NCBI RefSeq assembly: GCF_026151205.1
Contig: NC_087083.1
Location: forward strand, 2,292,036 to 2,356,035
DNA: 64,000 nt
Direction: 5' to 3'
Source: Bolinopsis microptera
Lineage: Eukaryota > Ctenophora > Tentaculata > Lobata > Bolinopsidae
Both the position numbers and the translations under genes were made by a program. The notes under the pieces were generated by a model that had not been told where the DNA came from, did no database searches, and was given only the letters and a program-made list of their open reading frames with translations. Shown here in pieces: positions 1 through 11,909 of this stretch (positions are counted from its first letter, which is position 1; every line of letters starts with the position of its first letter).

Positions 1-229
1 AATTAGTACAGCTGTGACATGCCATAGTGTACGTTGGTCGATATTTCGAATGCCAGATCTAATTTTATACTGTTATATTCGACATTTGGCGAAAGAATGC
101 TGACAATATATTCCATCTGACAGTGCAGGGCTCAAAATAAATTGCTCCATAGCCTTCCAAGAAGTGGCCACTTTAATAGCCTTCACTTTCCAAGCGGCCG
201 CCGGCCATTAGCCAGCTACTCACTTGCTA

Positions 230-400
230 ATATAGCCGTAACTTTCAAAGCGGCCACTAGTCGGCTACTCACCAGCTAATATAGCCTTAACTTTCAAAGC
301 GGCCACTAGTCGGCTACTCACCAGCTAATATAGCCTTAACTTTCAAAGCGGCCACTAGTCGGCTACTCACCAGCTAATATAGCCTTAACTTTCAAAAATT
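230..400. repeat. 49-bp tandem array, copy A
   Basis: About four head-to-tail units of roughly 49 bp are present, each with AGCGGCCACTAGTCGGCTAC followed by a stretch ending in AACTTTCAA. The homologous array in copy B is at about 20950-21160. Confidence 0.9.
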
Positions 401-431
401 TATTCAGTGGAAATGAAGGCTTGCATTATTG

Positions 432-580
432 TACCCTAACCTTAACCCTAGCTTTAACCCTAGCTTTCACCCTAGCTTTAACCCTAGCTTTAACCCTAGC
501 CTTTACCCTAGCCTTAACCCTAGCTTTAACCCTAGCTTTAACCCTAGCTTTAACCCTAGCTTTAACCCTAGCCTTAGTAA
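432..580. repeat. Telomere-like 12-mer array, copy A
   Basis: The unit is CCCTAGCTTTAA, a compound derivative of the CCCTAA telomere repeat. It is repeated about 12 times with CCCTAACCTTAA at the left edge. Because 12 is a multiple of three, all frames stay open and yield spurious LTLA-type ORFs, which are not genes. Confidence 0.92.
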
Positions 581-1090
581 TGCGAACTTTCTTCATACAA
601 GTGCCTCAGGATGTAATTATATAATTATGATTTTCCACCCAGAATCTTTGGTGAATCATTTCTACCCTAAAACATGAAAGGTGCTTCTTTAAGGTTCAAA
701 ATACGTAAAAATACATCTAGGAGATATTTTTCAGAAACTAAGGATCTTTATATTTCAAAAAAGAGAGATATAAAAATAAAGCATGAGCATTTGCTAAATA
801 AATGCAGCGAACATAAGCATATGTTCATGTTATATCGTATATTCATTTCAGAACTTTTCGAGCGTAGCGATATTAAAACCTGCTTGTGATATTCGATTGA
901 TAAATTCAAGGTTGCCTTACCATTATTCCGATCGAGACGAATCTACAAAAACTCGATAAGCACGTGGTGCACACGTGGGGAGCAAAAAAGAAATGTTCGT
1001 GTTATTGGCTATTAGTATCGCAGGTCTTGATAGCAATGCTAGAATTAATCGAGACTCGTGTAGATCAAATAAACGTGGAATTTAGTTCGA

Positions 1091-1320
1091 ACCAATGTGA
1101 CTCACATTGTCACACAATGTGACTCACATTGTCACACTATGTGACTCACACTGTCACACAATGTGACTCACATTGTCACACTATGTGACTCACACTGTCA
1201 CACAATGTGACTCACATTGTCACACTATGTGACTCACATTGTCACACTATGTGACTCACATTGTCACACTATGTGACTCACACTGTCACACTATGTGACT
1301 CACACTGTCACACTATTGAC
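1091..1320. repeat. Palindromic 22-bp tandem array, copy A
   Basis: About ten units of 22 bp are present, each containing AATGTGACTCACATT, a 15-nt near-perfect palindrome, plus GTCACAC. CACTG and CATTG variants alternate. The matching array in copy B is at 22146-22325. Confidence 0.92.
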
Positions 1321-4300
1321 TATGTGACAGACAGCTCGTAAAATGGGCACGGTTATAACTTATAGACAACAGATAACATACAACCAAATAAATAGTAGAT
1401 AATCATAATGAGCAGTGGCTATGTTACAGTTGTCTTGAAGTCCTGGTCCCTGGCAAATAGACAGTGAAGTTGGAGTGAAGTTCAGATAAGATAAGCACTC
1501 AGGGGTTTCTAGGGCGTGGAGTACCACCTCGCATTCCTGATCCAGCGCAATACACACTATATTAACAGGAAACGATGCAACAGAGTTGATATATTTTAAT
1601 ATGGGGTGGCAAGTCCCCATACATCGTGGTCCGGTAGTTTCATTGCGTCTAAATATAATGTTCTGTAGGTCATTCATATTGGTCAAATTCCTATAATGAA
1701 GTTGTAAAATTTTTATTAATATTACAATGAAGCACGCGTGAACTATTTGTTTGCAAATGTTTTTGTGTGTGTGCGGAAAGCGGATGATTTTTTATGGTGA
1801 TTAGAATCCGGGAGCTAAAACAGAGAGAGGGAAAAAAAAACTTCAAACCAGCTTGTGAACTAACACGGCCTAATAGAATTAGTAATTTTAAGGAATCTGT
1901 ACAAACTTGTTGACAAATTCCTTAACATAAATACTTTCCGAATGTTCCACATCTTTGGGATAAAGAATTGTTTATGAAAGATTCTGTTTTATTGTGAAAA
2001 AGAATTCTGAGCAAGAATTGGTCCAACTTTTGTGATGATAGGTAAATGGAATCAAAATCCACGTGTAGGCCTGAAGATTTACTGTTTCAAATGTTGGATC
2101 TAGTTCAAACGGACAAATAGACTTAATTTTAGTACCCATACATTTTTAGTTTAAAGTTTAAGATAAACTTATAGTTATTGAATGTAATCTCGAACATGTG
2201 AAACGTATTCTGATCTAGATTGTGTGCCGAGTCTATTGCAGTTACTTTAGAATACAAAATTTGAGGAAATTTTACAATTTTTCGCGAACGAATATGAACA
2301 TAAAATGCGCTAAAGATCATTATAATTATCATGACTACGTAAGCAGTCTATGACTATAAGATGCAAAGGAGGATGGGTGTGATCGCAGAGGGAAAGGGGT
2401 TGTTTAAAATATTGCGGAAATGTGGCTTAGCTTTAATATAAATATTAGATCGATCGCTTCATCAGTCCTTGAATTGGCCATAAATTTAATTTCCTTGTCA
2501 TGTGATGGTAAATTGCATGGTTTCGTTGCGATAAAATGTAGCCTTTCAAACACCCAATCTCTTCGACTGAAAATGAAAATGGTCATATCGTTGCAGGAAC
2601 AGGTATCGAGTTCTATGTGCCACAATAAGGGACAGAATTATATGGGTAAGGCATTAGTTTTAAAATTAACGAGGAAAATATTACTGTTCCTGTCAACAGA
2701 GTTGAATTAGTAAGCTGCACAGTGCACATTAACAATAAACATTCGATTAAACTTTGATAGAAATTGTATTAGAAACTCGCTGGCTGAAAGCTTCATTCGG
2801 GGAATTTAAAATTAGTTATTATTCCTGCAATACTACAACATTGTATAATAGTAGTACCTACAACCTTGATAAAAATCGCGAGTTTTCAACTCCATTTGCG
2901 AGCTGTAACTGTTTCATACGGAGGGTCACTTTTAAAATGTTTTTTAGCCGTTACCGGGGGATTTTGTCAAGTTTAAATATAGTATAAATGTTAGATAGAA
3001 TAACTATTTAAACATCAGATGGCCGTCGTAAAACAAAGATATTATTTCAAAACATGTGTCACTGTCTAGCATATTAAACTAAATAATTCAATTTAATGGT
3101 TTAATCAAATTGTATTAAATCATGATTTCAAAACGTCCATTTATCTAATTTTTAATTTTTATCTAAAAAAGGTGAAAAAGTTTTCCCCAAACGTGGTTTA
3201 ATTACATTATTTTTAACAAAATAACTTGTAAATACAGTCCGTAAAAACGCAGACTGAACACTAAGCGACAAATATTTAAACTAAATTACAACTATTTAAA
3301 CTAAATTAGCACCCACAAATAGAATTTACCAACTTTAACCCCCAATTGACTCTCACTAATTCCCTGAATCACTTTGTAACAAATTCCTTTCAACACCACG
3401 ACCGAGCCGTCAGTCAGATCCTAGAAGTGCAGCTTCTTCAGAATCAAGGGTCGTGAAACTGCAAGTCGTCCTCAAGTTCAGAGTTTAAGTGGATACCAGG
3501 ATACTCCTGAGTCCTGTCACGAGATCTAGATAGTGCGTGCTGATTGGTTGGTTTGTGTCACGTGGTGTGAGTGCTGTGCTCTGATTGGTTGGTTTGTTCT
3601 GAAGTTGTGGATACTTACGGGATAAAGCAGAAAAGGTTCACGGAGTAGTAGTGCGACACGTATATCAAAATGGGTAGGTTAGGTAGGTGAAGATGAGACC
3701 TTGTCAACGTTCATGAATTTGGCCAGGGGGTTGAAGTACGGTATCAGAGATGGTGGGGGAGAATTTTATGAGGAATGTGCCAGAAAATTGTGCAGGGCTG
3801 TTCTACTTCTGCATTGTGTCTCCGGAACGGTGAATTGGTTGGTACGCGCTATATGTTTGGAAACAGTGTCAAACAAAATGTACAGTGAGTGCCAGCTTAA
3901 GGAGTTGGAGATAAATATTTGCAAGTCCATGTTTTTTCAACCCTGTGGTACTGTTTATTGATATCAAAACAGAAAACGTTGTCATGATTATGAAGTATTG
4001 TACTAAATGTACAGTGTCAGTATTTCCTTTTATAACGCGGTTTTTGGGATGAAAGATTTAACATAAAAACTCCAAGTTGTATAACTATAACAGGAGCACT
4101 GTGTTACTTATTTTTGTGCTAAAATCAGTATTGAAGTGCGCCATACATGCATATTGTGGGAGCTGTAATCCATTTAAAAGATGATAAAGACACGTAAGTC
4201 TTAACTAACGATGATAATCTTGAAGCTGAGATAGCATCAGATAAAAAAAGTGAACGATATGGCAAGATATAATTTCATTCCATTTCCAACTAATAATGAC

Positions 4301-4458
4301 AAAACCCAAAATCGGGAGATAATTGAACCGTCGCCAGTACAGTGCACACTGCACAGTGTCTCCTTTTTCATTTTTCCAAACAAAATGAAAAAGAAATGAA
4401 ACCAATTTAATTTTAAATGACCGTTCTAAAATGCATGCAAAATGATGCCATCTTTGAC

Positions 4459-5823
4459 CAGAGGCGGCTCGTGGCTAGTGGCAGTTGTGTCGGGCGTCCA
4501 ATCGACGGACTATATTAATATAGGGGGCGCGGGCGTCCCCCCTCTCCCTCCACCAACTACCGATGGCTATTCGCGATGACTGCACATATAATACCACAGC
4601 AGAAAATTAATTAAATAATTAAACTATTCTAACGTATAAGGCAGAATTTCAAATATTACATCGAAGCTTGAAGCTTATAGAACTTGCCATTAATGTTATA
4701 CTATTACTAGCACAAGCCCACATGTTTTACGCATTACAGTTACGTACATGACACAGGGCCTGTAATTGTATGTAATGTGTAACAGGCGACAGCAAACACG
4801 ATAACACGATTTTTACACGATTAGAAAATCTATTTGTTGTACAGAAATAATAACAATTGTAAAGTATAAAATATTTTAATTCCCTCTGAAGTAGAACACT
4901 GACAGTTGATGAAAGAGCTTCAACCATGGCGCGATGGAGGGAAGCGGTGTACAAATTTATTATATTTATAATATTTATTATATTTATAACCCAGTATGTA
5001 AAAAAGCTATGACTCATGTTCTGTTACATTAGTTTCACAAAGAAAATATCCATCAGCTTTAAAACGTTCATAGTGCTCTAAAAAGCATTTGAAATTTTAT
5101 CTGAATCCATAAATATTTAAAGTAAATAATAATAACGATAATACATTGTCGTTCATTTTTTTTCAAAATCATCTAACAATCTTGTAAATTCTCGCTATGA
5201 GTTTCGACATCTGGAATAAAATTTATTATTGCATTGTAATAATATTTTAAAAAGGAGCAAAGAACGCGACGGTTGTTCGGAATAAAAATCTGTTTCAATA
5301 TAATTATATTCGACAGTACCATGGTACTGGTAGTAGCAGTGTTTAAGGCAAATAAAGCCAAAGGTAAGGGCAGACATGACGAACAAATATTAGACAAAGA
5401 CATATTAAACAAAAACGGACACTTATAAAATGAGTGAAATGGGACATCATGACACGTACACTTGTGTATAACTATAATATCAACCGCGCAGTATGATGGC
5501 AGATAGTTCAAATAGTTCAGGGTATCCTGGACACCCTGATCGTATAAATAAACAGAATGTTGATGCGATGATGTGCTTTGTAGCAGTTTGCAATTAGCTG
5601 TGTGTTAAAACTGCGCGGCTGAGGTGTCCAAACAAGGATTGGACGCCTTACAATCAACATTAACAATATGATTTCACAAAAATCATGCGTGCGCTTACTT
5701 TCGAACGTTTGGCCGGGTTAACTTTAAGTAGAATAAACGCTTTATATCGCGATTAGATATTTCCGAATACTATTACTATATCTATTTTCAAGCACCAGTC
5801 ACCTGATGATTATTTTAGGGCGT
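4459..5823. mobile_element. Old hAT-like nonautonomous element, copy A
   Basis: It begins with CAGAGGCGGCTCGTGG, the terminus of the MITEs at 10751-11351 and 36420-37001. It then follows the reverse complement of those elements: the GGCGTCCAATCGA block, the ACAGGCGACAGCAAACACG block, the GCGCGGCTGAG block and the block ending near TTTTAGGGCGT. It is more than twice as long because about 600 bp of extra sequence lies in the middle, and the far terminal repeat is eroded. Confidence 0.75.
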
Positions 5824-5944
5824 ACATATGCATCTTTTCCCCATTCATTTACTGCCTGAAAAATGTGAAAATTCAAATTGTAACGAATTTAGGTTTATTA
5901 CATCAATCGCACTTTGTAAAAATCTTTTTAGGTTGATTTCTGGC

Positions 5945-6672
5945 CGATTTTCTGGATGTTATCATGGCACAAGATTTCCTCAGGAGTCTGGAACTGGCGG
6001 CCAAATCAGTTGGACTCCACCTCAACGAGGGGAAAACTAAGTACATGGGAATCAACATAAGAGATGATGATAACCCGACTCTGGTTGCTGGGAGTGGGAA
6101 GAACATTGAGAAAGTCGATGACTTTGTATATTTGGGTAGTAGAATGAAGAGTTCGGAGAAGGACTTCGAAGTGAGGAAAGCTAAGGCATGGGGAGCGTGT
6201 CACCAGATGAAGCTTGTATGGAAGTCGGATATGCGTAGAGATCTCAAGATACGACTGTTCCTACTTCCTGGCTACAGTCGAGTCCATCCTTTTATATGGC
6301 TCTGAAACATGGACTGTCAGCCAGACCCTCGCAAAACGTATTGATGGATGTTATACGAGAATGCTGAGGATGGCACTTAACATTGACTGGAAAGAGCGGC
6401 AGACTAACGCCAAGGTGTATGGACACTTCATCAGAGCATCGCCATCTGATAAGATAGCTGCACGGAGGATGAGACTCGCAGGTCATTTAGCCATACATGA
6501 AGAACTATTGAGTCACCAACTTCTCTTCTGGGAACCCCTTCAAGGACATCGTCGAAGGGGAAGGCCACACCTAACATATATTGACATCCTTCGGAAGGAC
6601 ACGGGGCTTGACGACAGCAAGGAGATAAACAAACTCATGCTGGATAGACAGATTTGGATTGTTAAAATTTAA
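5945..6672 (+). pseudogene. Non-LTR retrotransposon reverse transcriptase, C-terminal remnant, frameshifted
   Basis: Two overlapping frames together cover the end of a LINE ORF2 protein. The first frame (from 5964) has LHLNEGKTKYMGIN, then an IEKVDDFVYLGS motif and the following A-rich helix region. The second frame (to 6672) has ILLYGSETWTVS, then RMLRMALNIDW and GHRRRGRPHLTYIDILRKDTG. These are the conserved thumb/C-terminal motifs seen in many invertebrate LINE polymerases. The frame changes near 6262-6268, so the reading frame is broken. The catalytic FADD region and endonuclease are absent. It abuts duplicon copy A on the left and the 6655-9118 repeat on the right, and is dead. Confidence 0.87.
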
Positions 6673-8171
6673 TGTATTTATTTTATCTCACTTCCAACCG
6701 ATGTCGCAATTATTAGGTAAAATTTGAAGTTATATTGAGATTCAATTAATAAATATTAGATTGCAGCTTGATATCACTTAGTTATGGTACATTGTTACTC
6801 GTTTGCCAGGTATCATTTATGAGAAATACTATCATAGTAGGTATTATTGCATATACTTCTTATGGGTTTTCATCAAGTTTCGTATCATGAATTGTCACAA
6901 TTAAACAACGAGTCACTAGGGGAGGAAACCCTTTAAAGCTCGCAATTGGCGACGAGATAAAGGTTTGTGGTACCTCTAGATGTAAGTTAAACTCTAGGCT
7001 CCAATCTTCCTTACTCTACCTACCACTCTTCCTCCTTGATAAGAGTAGACCATCTGGAACAGTGAGCTGCTTCTTCCCTTCAATCCGTACTAGCCACTCA
7101 CCTCTCCAAACCGTGAACAACTACTCCCGGGGCTAGACTTTAACCGAATAATTATAACAGCACACTTCTTTCGCTTGAATCTACAGTCAGCTGTAAGAAA
7201 CTGCTGTACGTAGAGTTTTTAACTTTGTATGATTCCAGCAATCTCTCTTTAGATGGTAACCGTTACCTCCCGCCAAAGACTGTGCCCGTCTTGGTGACAT
7301 TGAGAATTCCTAAGTCCGATATATAAAAGCACTATCCAATATCGAGACCCACTCAGGATCCCAACCACGACTCCTTTCGGTCGCTGTACTTGCCCTTTTT
7401 TCCTCCCAGCATGGACTCAGTCATTATACTGCCGTTACTTCGCTGGCCTGTTCTTATAAGTGTTCATCGGCGCTCACAAGATAACATGTTCAGATCTGTT
7501 GCAAACTTGTCGTGCCGCCATTTTATATACTCCTCTGGACTAAGGAAGCTACTTTCCACCTACAGCAAAAATGTGCAAAATGTACCCAGATCTCTCCTCA
7601 CATTACTGGTACTTGCACTTACCAGCCTCATCTTCGCCATAGAGAGTGGTAAGAGGGTACTTACACGCACATCTAGCACGAATCCAGTAGTGAAGTCTAC
7701 AGTGCGTGTCGAAATACATTGCATGTACCCTTATATATGAATTGAGACAGAATTTTAATAAATCAACAAATTCTTAAAATTTAAAAAGGGAGAATTTAAT
7801 TCTTAGGCATTTTTTGAAACCTCTTTTTTTAAAGTTGAGATTGGTTTCAATTTCTAAGAATAACACGATAATTTTGACTCAAAACTGTTTCATTGCAGCT
7901 ATCAAGTTCTCAAGATATGACAAAATTTGATAGAATGTTAGTACCAAACGCTATCATGCATTGAAGTCGAGTTCTCGTACAGGTCTTATAATTAAGGTTC
8001 TATCGACCGTTTTGTAGATCCTTAACTCATTTTTATTTGTTAATAACGACCAATTAAACCTATCAAGACCATGAACTTCTTATGAGCTAACATGTTACTT
8101 TAACCTAATTCATAGCAGCATTGTGGGCAGATATCCAGTTACATTTTTTCAAGCCTTATATTATAAATATA

Positions 8172-8420
8172 CAGGGTGGGCCAAAAGTTCAGTGTGCAAA
8201 CGTGGCAATAATAGCTCAGTCCTGGAGTGCCAAATTGAAATAATTGGTTCTGGTATGACTTACATACCACCACAGGTTCGAGAAATTTGTCACATCGAAA
8301 CATATTTGTGTTTCAATTTTTTCAAAGAAGGTTCATTTTCCGCATGTATTTGATAGTTTGGATAATCATCGAGAGCCAAATTTAATTTGAAATTGTGTTA
8401 TTAGCTCATTTAAATTACGT
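8172..8420. mobile_element. Single end of the CAGGGTGGGCC element family
   Basis: The sequence from CAGGGTGGGCCAAAAG for about 180 bp resembles the left part of the complete MITE at 40550-41304, including the AGCTCAGTC and GGTATGACTTA blocks. No inverted partner terminus is found downstream, so this is a truncated or solo end. The paralogue at 33944 has the same structure. Confidence 0.6.
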
Positions 8421-9008
8421 TTGCTCTATAAAAATGAGAGTATATAATATATTACTCATGCAACTAAGATAGAATTGAGTATAAATACTCATTTACTTAG
8501 TTTAAGTTGCAAGTTATAATAACTCATTTTCTAAAGGTCTCGTAAACTTTTAATCAATTACAGAGAGTGTGGCCTCTTTTTCACTTGAAAAGACGCCACA
8601 GATTCATTCATTCTTGGGACAATTTGTGTGATTTAAAGTATCCTACAAATTGTGTTTACTGTTTCGGACTTTTGTAAAATCACTGTAACAATATAATCTG
8701 TATTCTTATAGTTTCAACCATAATAGTGAATAGAGGGCTGGCCAATAGCCACACCCTCTGTAATTGAGTTAAGTCTACGACACTTTCAGAAATTTGTGTG
8801 TAATTCGGAGATAAATTACACAAGTTGTTATCGCACCATTGTAAACGGCATGTTCAAGCAGACTGCGTAATAATACTATAACATACCTTTTCTTACACAC
8901 ACATAATCTAATCTCTGGACTGTTTCTATTATATCAATGGCAATGTTTGATACATGAGTATTATCATGATTATGCCTTACAGGCCGAACTTCCGATGGAG
9001 TCTTTCCG

Positions 9009-9022
9009 GTTGCCATGGCAAC
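9009..9022. promoter_or_regulatory. Palindromic RFX X-box-like site
   Basis: GTTGCCATGGCAAC fits the X-box consensus GTNRCC-N(0-3)-RGYAAC perfectly on both strands. An identical 14-mer occurs at 34775-34788 in the paralogous repeat. No gene is seen beside it, so function is uncertain. Confidence 0.45.
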
Positions 9023-9179
9023 ACAATCTCAACTATGATAAAGAAATTGGTAAACGCAGGCACAACTCTGTCGTGTACACTGTTACGTGCGAGCTGGCTT
9101 ATTTTATGACTAGGTTAACATAAATAGCTTTAGGCCCCCAATACGAGGTATAGCTTTTATAGGTCAACTCGAGGTTCCC

Positions 9180-9860
9180 CCAAAGGAAGGTGTGTTGTAC
9201 GTTTTAGGTTTAAGGTTGGTTTGGGGCATGAAATTTGTTTTTACTTCTTTACTCATTTTTTCATGATGGAAAAAAAAACTTTTTCGTCGAAAAAAACCAG
9301 CAAATAAAAAAAAAATACCTCGTCGGGTGTGGTTTATTGGAGGGGTATTGGAAAAAACTCCGTTCGCTTTCCATTTTAAAAGATCCGCCACAAGCAAACT
9401 TCCAGCAATCTTCTTTTTTCCAAAATTGAAGAAAGTGTTTTTCCCCTGTGGTCGACGGGGGACCAAAAGCATTTTGAGGGGGCTTCTTTTTTTGGTTTGT
9501 TTTTTTATTAACATCCAGAAAAAATAAAAAGGGGTTTTTCGGAAAATCCCCAAAAACAACACAAAAAGACTTTTTTTTGGCCCCTTTTTAAATTTTTTCC
9601 CCCTATTTTTTTGACCATAGACGTCATCACACTAACCTTATGACTCATCTTAAAAAAACCAATGAGTCACAACAACCTATGAGCATCATACTGACCATAA
9701 AACGTCACAAACCCCACCAAAAAGGGGGAGCACAAAAAAAAAATTTTTTTGGCCCCTTTTTCAAAACTTTTAACAAAATGCCCTCAACCCACTTTTCAGT
9801 GGGGGAGTTTAGGCTACTAAAGGAATAAAAAAGAAAAATTTTTTTTATTTTTTTTTAAGA
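9180..9860. other. Homopolymer-laden anomalous stretch
   Basis: This stretch is packed with runs of A, T, G and C of 4-10 bases in immediate succession (for example AAAAAAAAATTTTTTTTGG-like strings). It has no equivalent in the paralogous copy, which leaves the alignment at about 34880. The texture is unlike the rest of the window and looks like low-accuracy consensus rather than biological sequence. Open frames in it carry Lys/Phe-rich nonsense and are not genes. Confidence 0.6.
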
Positions 9861-10129
9861 ACCGGGGGGTTACTGATGAACTGAATACTAAGCAAAATAC
9901 TAGTTTGACGGTCCAACAAAAAAAAACAGCTGTAAGCTTCTGGTAATGATTTGTTTTAAAGTATAGTCATCTTAACATTGTAAACTTGCTTTTGTCACTA
10001 AAAAGATTTTACTTATTTCCAGGTCTCTGTTTACTGGCTTGAAAGCAGTCACACATTTCGGTCGGCCTAATTTTAGCAGCATCTTTGATCACATAGCGCT
10101 TACACATCAGGTACTTAATAACAATCAAC

Positions 10130-10252
10130 AGATGTGGATTCTGGTGATGAGTGACAGCAACTAAGTAACTAATCTGCATCCATCATTAAAACCCCGGAAT
10201 AACTACCGAGTGTAAAAACTTACGCTTCATCTCCCCACCAGAATCCACATCT
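10130..10252. repeat. 17-bp perfect inverted repeat with 89-bp loop
   Basis: AGATGTGGATTCTGGTG at 10130-10146 is the exact reverse complement of 10236-10252. It may be a small foldback element. No target duplication was found. Confidence 0.7.
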
Positions 10253-10750
10253 ATGAGAGGAAGATTATATTCTATAGTTATCTCAGTTTGAAGTATTTGT
10301 GTTTAATTTCGAGATAATTCATTATTGAAGCATTCCACCTGGGTGCTAAACGAAATCAATATTAATTTCATCATAATTATCAATAAATTAATAAGGTAAA
10401 TATTAAATAATTATATTTCCTCAGGACGTCCGCAAGTTTGGTGTATTCGTGTGCGGTCCACCATCAATGTCAGACTCAGTTACACTGACTTGTAGTAAGA
10501 TTACGGGAAAACAAACTTTTGTTGCTTATGCGGAGAACTTTTAATGAACTTTTGTACTTTTATAATGATTGGTATTTGGGTTGGGTAAAGGTTTGGATCC
10601 TGAATAATGGTAGAGAGGTGAGCCATTTGCTTTAAAATGTTGTTAATTTGATTTTTCATTTGTAATCGCAATAAGATGGTTTGTTATGTTATCAATTCCA
10701 GTTAAGATGGTTCTAAAAAGTTCGATTTGTTGGATTTGAATTGTATCTTT

Positions 10751-11351
10751 CAGAGGCGGCTATTGAGTAAATGAGGGCGTCCAGGCGTCTGTGGACGCCT
10801 TAAAATTATTATTTGGTGGCTGGTGCTTAAAATAGAAATAGTAATTAGTAATAGTGTTAGGAAATAACAAATCGCAATATAAAGGACTTCATTTACTATC
10901 ATACGTTTTAATGTAAGCGCACGCATGATCTTCGTGAAATCTTGTGTTGTAGGGAGTCCAATCCTACCTCTGGACTACTCAGCCGCGCAGTTTTAACACA
11001 TAGTTAATTGTAAACGTTACAAAGCACATCGTGCGCATCCCACTACAGGTAATCTATTATGATTTGCCTCGATTTGGGGGTCCAGGACCCTTTGCAATTT
11101 GACTGCTATATGATACTGCGCGGCTGAGATCGTACACGTGTGGTGTCCTGTTTCACCCATGTTATAAGTTTTTGTTTTTGTTTGCTGTCGCCTGTAAAGT
11201 GTTACACATTACATTTACAAGGCCCTGTGTGTAATGTAATCGGTAGTTTGGAGGGATCAGCTTGAGCCGGCTCCCAAGCCCCCCTCCCCCCCCCAGTCCA
11301 TCGATTGGACCCCCAACAAAACTGCCAGCCAGCTCCCACGAGCCGCCTCTG
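10751..11351. mobile_element. hAT MITE with 8-bp target duplication
   Basis: The ends are CAGAGGCGGCT and AGCCGCCTCTG (perfect 11-bp terminal inverted repeats). The flanks GTATCTTT (10743-10750 and 11352-11359) form an exact 8-bp target-site duplication, the hallmark of hAT elements. At 601 bp it has no ORF. It is nearly identical internally to 36420-37001 and related to 4459-5823 and 25474-27980. It lies about 550 bp beyond the stop of the phosphagen kinase gene. Confidence 0.93.
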
Positions 11352-11909
11352 GTATCTTTAATTTCACGAAATTATTTAGAAGTTCATATCCCATCAGAGT
11401 TTTTATTCTAACAAGTGCCCTAAACCGTGTATCCTTAAAACCTCAGCACCAACCCTTACCCTGACGAAAAATACGGTCATTACAGACGTTTTACTTTTAT
11501 AAGATTTTTTGTAAGAATTTTTGGTGATAAAAATGAAACTTCCTTAATTGATGCATTTCTAACATTCATAATCAGATTCATATAAATGGACAGCAAATGT
11601 AATATAGAAAAATATACGTTCAGGATTTAAGTATTTACTCTATGTACAAGGATATTTTCTACATTTCAAATAAAAGATTTCCAACATAAAACCAGCGTAT
11701 AAAACTAAGATCTAAACAGTAAACATGAAAAACAATTCAAAAATAAAATTCTTCAGTTGAAAATCTGCCGATTTCAAGCTTAGTCCGAAAAACGAACGGT
11801 TCAAAACGCAGTCCAGAACAATACTTCACATATTGTCCATCACACTTTGAAATAGTTCAAAAAGGTTCACACATTGAACATTCAAGTTAAACACTACCAC
11901 ATCGTTCGC

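Larger units (their letters stand above)
1..5940. repeat. Duplicon copy A (matches 20764-28108)
   Basis: This segment aligns end to end with 20764-28108 in the same orientation. They share unique landmarks such as the opening run beginning AATTAGTACAGC, the 49-bp array, the telomere-like 12-mers, the palindromic 22-bp array and the block around 3400-4000. Differences are mostly substitutions and small slippage events. The similarity stops at about 5940, where copy A runs into a reverse transcriptase remnant. The left end may lie outside the window. No intact gene is visible. Short ORFs shared with copy B (for example near 3701-3961) start at non-ATG codons and show no recognisable domain. Confidence 0.93.
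6655..9118. repeat. Dispersed repeat pair, copy A2 (matches 32436-34880)
   Basis: The whole stretch aligns with 32436-34880. Landmarks shared by both include GTCGCAATTATTAGGTAAAA near the start, a TATATAAAAGCAC block, a CAGGGTGGGCCAAAAG terminus and a GTTGCCATGGCAAC palindrome near the end. Almost all differences are one-base insertions or deletions. I could not recognise a coding region. The 116-codon ORF at 7390-7740 starts at ATG-less sequence and is interrupted in the other copy. Confidence 0.9.

Noticed and set aside
1091-1320. CRISPR array
   Set aside because: Units are contiguous with no unique spacers, and the genome is eukaryotic. The same applies to 16283-17095 and 29070-29400.
3701-3961. 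86-codon ORF conserved in both duplicons, preceded by CCAAT and CACGTG motifs
   Set aside because: It starts at TTG, ends differ between copies through frameshifting changes, and no domain is recognisable.
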